Assembly: GCA_011043895.1 (NCBI GenBank)
Contig: DRBZ01000040.1
Span: 1-6,368, forward strand
DNA: 6,368 nt
Direction of reading: 5' to 3'
Source: Candidatus Cloacimonadota bacterium
GTDB taxonomy: Bacteria > Cloacimonadota > Cloacimonadia > JGIOTU-2
Below the pieces are notes generated by a model. The model was not told the origin of the DNA, ran no database searches, and worked only from the letters and a program-made list of their open reading frames with translations. Positions 4,311-6,368 of the stretch are shown in pieces. The position numbers were made by a program, and so were the translations under genes. Every line of letters starts with the position of its first letter. Positions within the stretch are counted from its first letter, which is position 1.

Positions 4311-6125
4311 ATGGCACAAGAGAAAAAACAAGGAAAACTAACTGTTCACACTGAAAACATTTTCCCTATTATAAAAAAATGGCTCTATTCCGAGCATGAT
4401 ATTTTCCTGAGAGAGCTTATTGCGAATGCGGTCGATGCGATGAACAAGCGTGAAGCAATGGACCCAGATGTAAAAAAAGACGATCTCCAGGTCGAGGTGA
4501 AGATCAATAAACGGAAAAAAACACTCGAGATCATCGACAACGGTATCGGAATGACCCAACAGGAGATCAGGAAATATATCAACCAGATCGCCTTTTCGAG
4601 CGCTGAAGATTTTGTGCAGAAATATAAAGACAGACAGGGTAAACTTATTGGACAATTCGGGCTAGGATTCTACTCATCCTTCATGGTTGCAAACAAAGTT
4701 ACCATTGATTCTCTCTCATACAAAAAGAATGCCACACCGGCATACTGGGAATGTGAAGGAAGCACAGAATATAAACTTAATGAAGGTAAACACAAAGAAG
4801 TCGGAACCAAGATCACTGTGTATCTTAATAAAGAAAATGAAGACTACCTTGAAGAAAACAAACTTAAAGAACTCATAGAGAAATACTGCAACTTTATGCC
4901 CTTCCCGATAGTTTTCGACAAGAAGGTTATTAATATTCAGCAAGCACTCTGGCATAAAAAACCAAAAGATATTGAAGAAAGCGAATACAAGGAATTCTAC
5001 AAAGAACTTTTCCATCAATACGAAGATCCTTTGTTCTGGATCCATCTTAATGTGGATTTTCCTTTCAAACTTGAAGGTATCCTATACTTTCCGAAGTTGA
5101 ATCAGATTGAACTCGATCTTTCGAGAGGTAAGATCAAACTGTATTGCCATGATGTATTCGTGGCAGATGATCTCAAAGGAATCGTTCCTGAATTTCTGTT
5201 ACTACTCCGTGGCGGCATGGATATCCCTGACATTCCACTGAATGTGTCCCGAAGCTTTCTTCAGGAAGACAGGCAGGTAAAGCAAATTTCCCAGTATATC
5301 ATTAAAAAAGTAGCTGACAGCCTGAAAGATATTTTCAAAGAAGATCGCAATCGTTATGAAGGGCTCTGGGAAGATATCACTCATTTCATTAAATACGGTA
5401 TGCTGACCGAAGAAAAGTTCTATGAAAATATGAAAGATCAGCTCATCTATAAAACATCCAAGGGTGATTATGTCACGATAGAAGAATACCTTGTTCGCAA
5501 TCCGCAGGAGGGCAAGCAGAAGAAGATATACTATGCTCCCAGTGAAGATCTACAGGTAACCTATATGAATATGATGAAGGAACAGGGAATTGAGGTGATC
5601 TTTGCACCAACCGTTTTGGACGGACATCTCTTCCAGAAGATCGAGATGGATAGAGGTGATGTGTCTTTTGTCCGTATCGATTCTGAAATAAATGAGAATA
5701 TCATAAATAAAGATAAGAAAGAACTCGTTGACCAAGATAATAAAACAGCTTCTGATAAGATTAAAGCTGTTTTTGAAAAAGCACTGAACAATGACAAGGT
5801 GACTGTTGAAGTAAAGAGCTTGAAAGTGAAGGATATTCCTGCGATGGTTGTTTTCAATGAACATATGAGACGTTTTCAAGAAATGAGTCAATTTACAAAT
5901 CCTGAAGCAATGGATATGCTCGCCCAGCATACATTGGTAGTAAATAGTGAGAACGAAACGGTAAAGAAACTCCTAAAGCTTAATGATAAGGGTAAAACAG
6001 AAGAAGTAAATATCCTATGTAATTATATCCATGAGCTTGGATTGATTGAGCAAAAACCTTTTACTGGTAAAGAGTTACAGGCGTTCATCGAGAAATCAAA
6101 TAAAGTGCTCCAGATGATCAAATAA
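4311..6125 (+). CDS. htpG: HtpG, Hsp90-family ATP-dependent molecular chaperone
   Basis: This is a 604-aa homodimeric cytosolic chaperone that uses ATP to remodel client proteins with DnaK. Its N-terminal GHKL ATPase domain contains the helix RELIANAVDAMNK with E35 (catalytic), N39 (Mg2+) and D42. DNGIGM (76-81) contacts adenine, and GQFGLGFYSSF (114-124) ends the ATP lid. The middle domain includes FWIHLNVDFPFKLEGILYFP (242-261) and the catalytic loop PLNVSRSFLQ, with R314 contacting the ATP gamma-phosphate. The C-terminal dimerisation region follows (about 490-604) without the eukaryotic MEEVD tail. The lid segment INQIAFSSAEDFVQKY replaces the IAKSGT type of E. coli HtpG and is a few residues shorter; I associate this form with Bacteroidetes and relatives. 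The length is near E. coli HtpG (624) and shorter than Bacteroides forms (about 680), because the C-terminal insert of those is absent. It is monocistronic: own promoter at 4253-4280, terminator at 6148-6178. All key residues are intact. Confidence 0.97.
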   Translation: MAQEKKQGKLTVHTENIFPIIKKWLYSEHDIFLRELIANAVDAMNKREAMDPDVKKDDLQVEVKINKRKKTLEIIDNGIGMTQQEIRKYINQIAFSSAEDFVQKYKDRQGKLIGQFGLGFYSSFMVANKVTIDSLSYKKNATPAYWECEGSTEYKLNEGKHKEVGTKITVYLNKENEDYLEENKLKELIEKYCNFMPFPIVFDKKVINIQQALWHKKPKDIEESEYKEFYKELFHQYEDPLFWIHLNVDFPFKLEGILYFPKLNQIELDLSRGKIKLYCHDVFVADDLKGIVPEFLLLLRGGMDIPDIPLNVSRSFLQEDRQVKQISQYIIKKVADSLKDIFKEDRNRYEGLWEDITHFIKYGMLTEEKFYENMKDQLIYKTSKGDYVTIEEYLVRNPQEGKQKKIYYAPSEDLQVTYMNMMKEQGIEVIFAPTVLDGHLFQKIEMDRGDVSFVRIDSEINENIINKDKKELVDQDNKTASDKIKAVFEKALNNDKVTVEVKSLKVKDIPAMVVFNEHMRRFQEMSQFTNPEAMDMLAQHTLVVNSENETVKKLLKLNDKGKTEEVNILCNYIHELGLIEQKPFTGKELQAFIEKSNKVLQMIK

Positions 6126-6147
6126 ATACTCGAATACTATACTTTAT

Positions 6148-6178
6148 AAAGCGGTGACATGATGTTACCGCTTTTTTT
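6148..6178 (+). terminator. Intrinsic terminator of htpG
   Basis: AAAGCGGTGAC (6148-6158) pairs with GTTACCGCTTT (6164-6174) in an 11-bp stem containing one G-U pair, with a five-base loop. The T run extends to 6178. It begins 22 bases after the htpG stop. On the opposite strand the stem also forms but is followed only by a short, broken T tract, so it would be a weaker terminator there. Confidence 0.93.
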
Positions 6179-6186
6179 CTGTTAGA

Positions 6187-6249
6187 TCAGGGATACCCCC
6201 AAAAATTTGGAGGTGATTTCTGTGGATTACTATAGATAGTCAGCCCTGA
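6187..6249 (-). other. Inverted-repeat cluster that can fold as a three-way junction (candidate structured RNA or element end)
   Basis: TCAGGG (6187-6192) pairs with CCCTGA (6244-6249) and encloses two smaller dyads. The first is ACCCCCAAA/TTTGGAGGT (6195-6203 with 6206-6214), and the second is ACTA/TAGT within 6229-6240. Read on the minus strand, the one imperfect position in the first stem becomes a U-G pair, giving nine consecutive pairs. On the plus strand it is an A-C mismatch. This favours a minus-strand transcript if the structure acts as RNA. The two-base loop of the first stem means its top A-T pairs would open. No known riboswitch or ncRNA family was recognised, and the alternative is the end of a mobile element. 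Confidence 0.3.
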
Positions 6250-6348
6250 AAAACCTTATTTTGAGCATTAGATTATTATCATTTTATTAGATTTAAGCGT
6301 AAGGATTATTACAAGGAACAAGATATTGTTTAAATTGCAGGTTTTTCA
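6247..6348. repeat. 10-bp inverted repeat, 82 bp apart, in AT-rich non-coding DNA
   Basis: TGAAAAACCT (6247-6256) and AGGTTTTTCA (6339-6348) are perfect reverse complements. The AT-rich stretch between and around them (to 6368) has no open reading frame or ribosome binding site that I can support. They could be the ends of a small non-autonomous element or part of a longer repeat running past the window, but no target-site duplication was found. Confidence 0.35.
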
Positions 6349-6368
6349 CATAATTTTCTAAGAAAAAG

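Noticed and set aside
4338..5930. Minus-strand and out-of-frame ORFs inside htpG
   Set aside because: All are shadows of an intact, full-length htpG.
6181..6368. A small gene in the right-hand non-coding stretch
   Set aside because: The frames I read are cut by stops (for example the GTG at 6222 is followed by TAG after five codons), and no ribosome binding site with a usable start codon was found on either strand.

Overview
The window looks like a piece of an AT-rich bacterial chromosome, probably from an uncultivated member of the FCB group. Candidatus Cloacimonadota-like is my best guess, held loosely. HtpG carries the ATP-lid variant I associate with Bacteroidetes-type HtpG. However, most genes have good Shine-Dalgarno sequences, and htpG has a textbook TTGACA-16-TATATT promoter, both unlike true Bacteroidetes. 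A diacylated lipoprotein with a clear lipobox suggests a cell with an envelope-sorting system.

Layout. (1) Positions 2-1899 (+) hold a tightly packed three-gene cluster: the 3' end of an unidentified gene, a 453-aa DUF4097-type beta-solenoid protein, and a 130-aa YvlB-like protein. Each of the three products carries a short SHOCT-like helix-turn-helix module at the end seen here. The genes are 1 bp apart and then overlap by 8 bp, so they are almost certainly one operon. By analogy with YvlB/LiaX proteins of Firmicutes they may belong to an envelope-stress or regulatory system, but that is inference. (2) Positions 1900-2082 hold a degenerate palindromic repeat of the CGTTCCCAA...TTGGGAACG type that may act as a terminator. 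They also hold a 16-bp dyad in front of the next gene. (3) Positions 2083-2682 (+) encode an unrecognised 199-aa lipoprotein. (4) Positions 4163-2722 (-) form a probable operon of a 49-aa unannotated ORF, corA (Mg2+/Co2+/Ni2+ channel, Thermotoga type) and a 76-aa LapA-like membrane protein. The last two overlap by one base (TAATG). (5) Positions 4164-4310 are a divergent promoter region with a strong htpG promoter and a duplicated two-part motif. (6) Positions 4311-6125 (+) are htpG (Hsp90), closed by a strong intrinsic terminator. (7) Positions 6179-6368 have no gene but contain inverted repeats that could fold as a three-way junction, plus a separate 10-bp inverted repeat.

The genes do not form one obvious pathway. 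The most unusual content is the triple SHOCT-like/solenoid cluster at the left, the small ORF in front of corA, and the structured sequence behind htpG.
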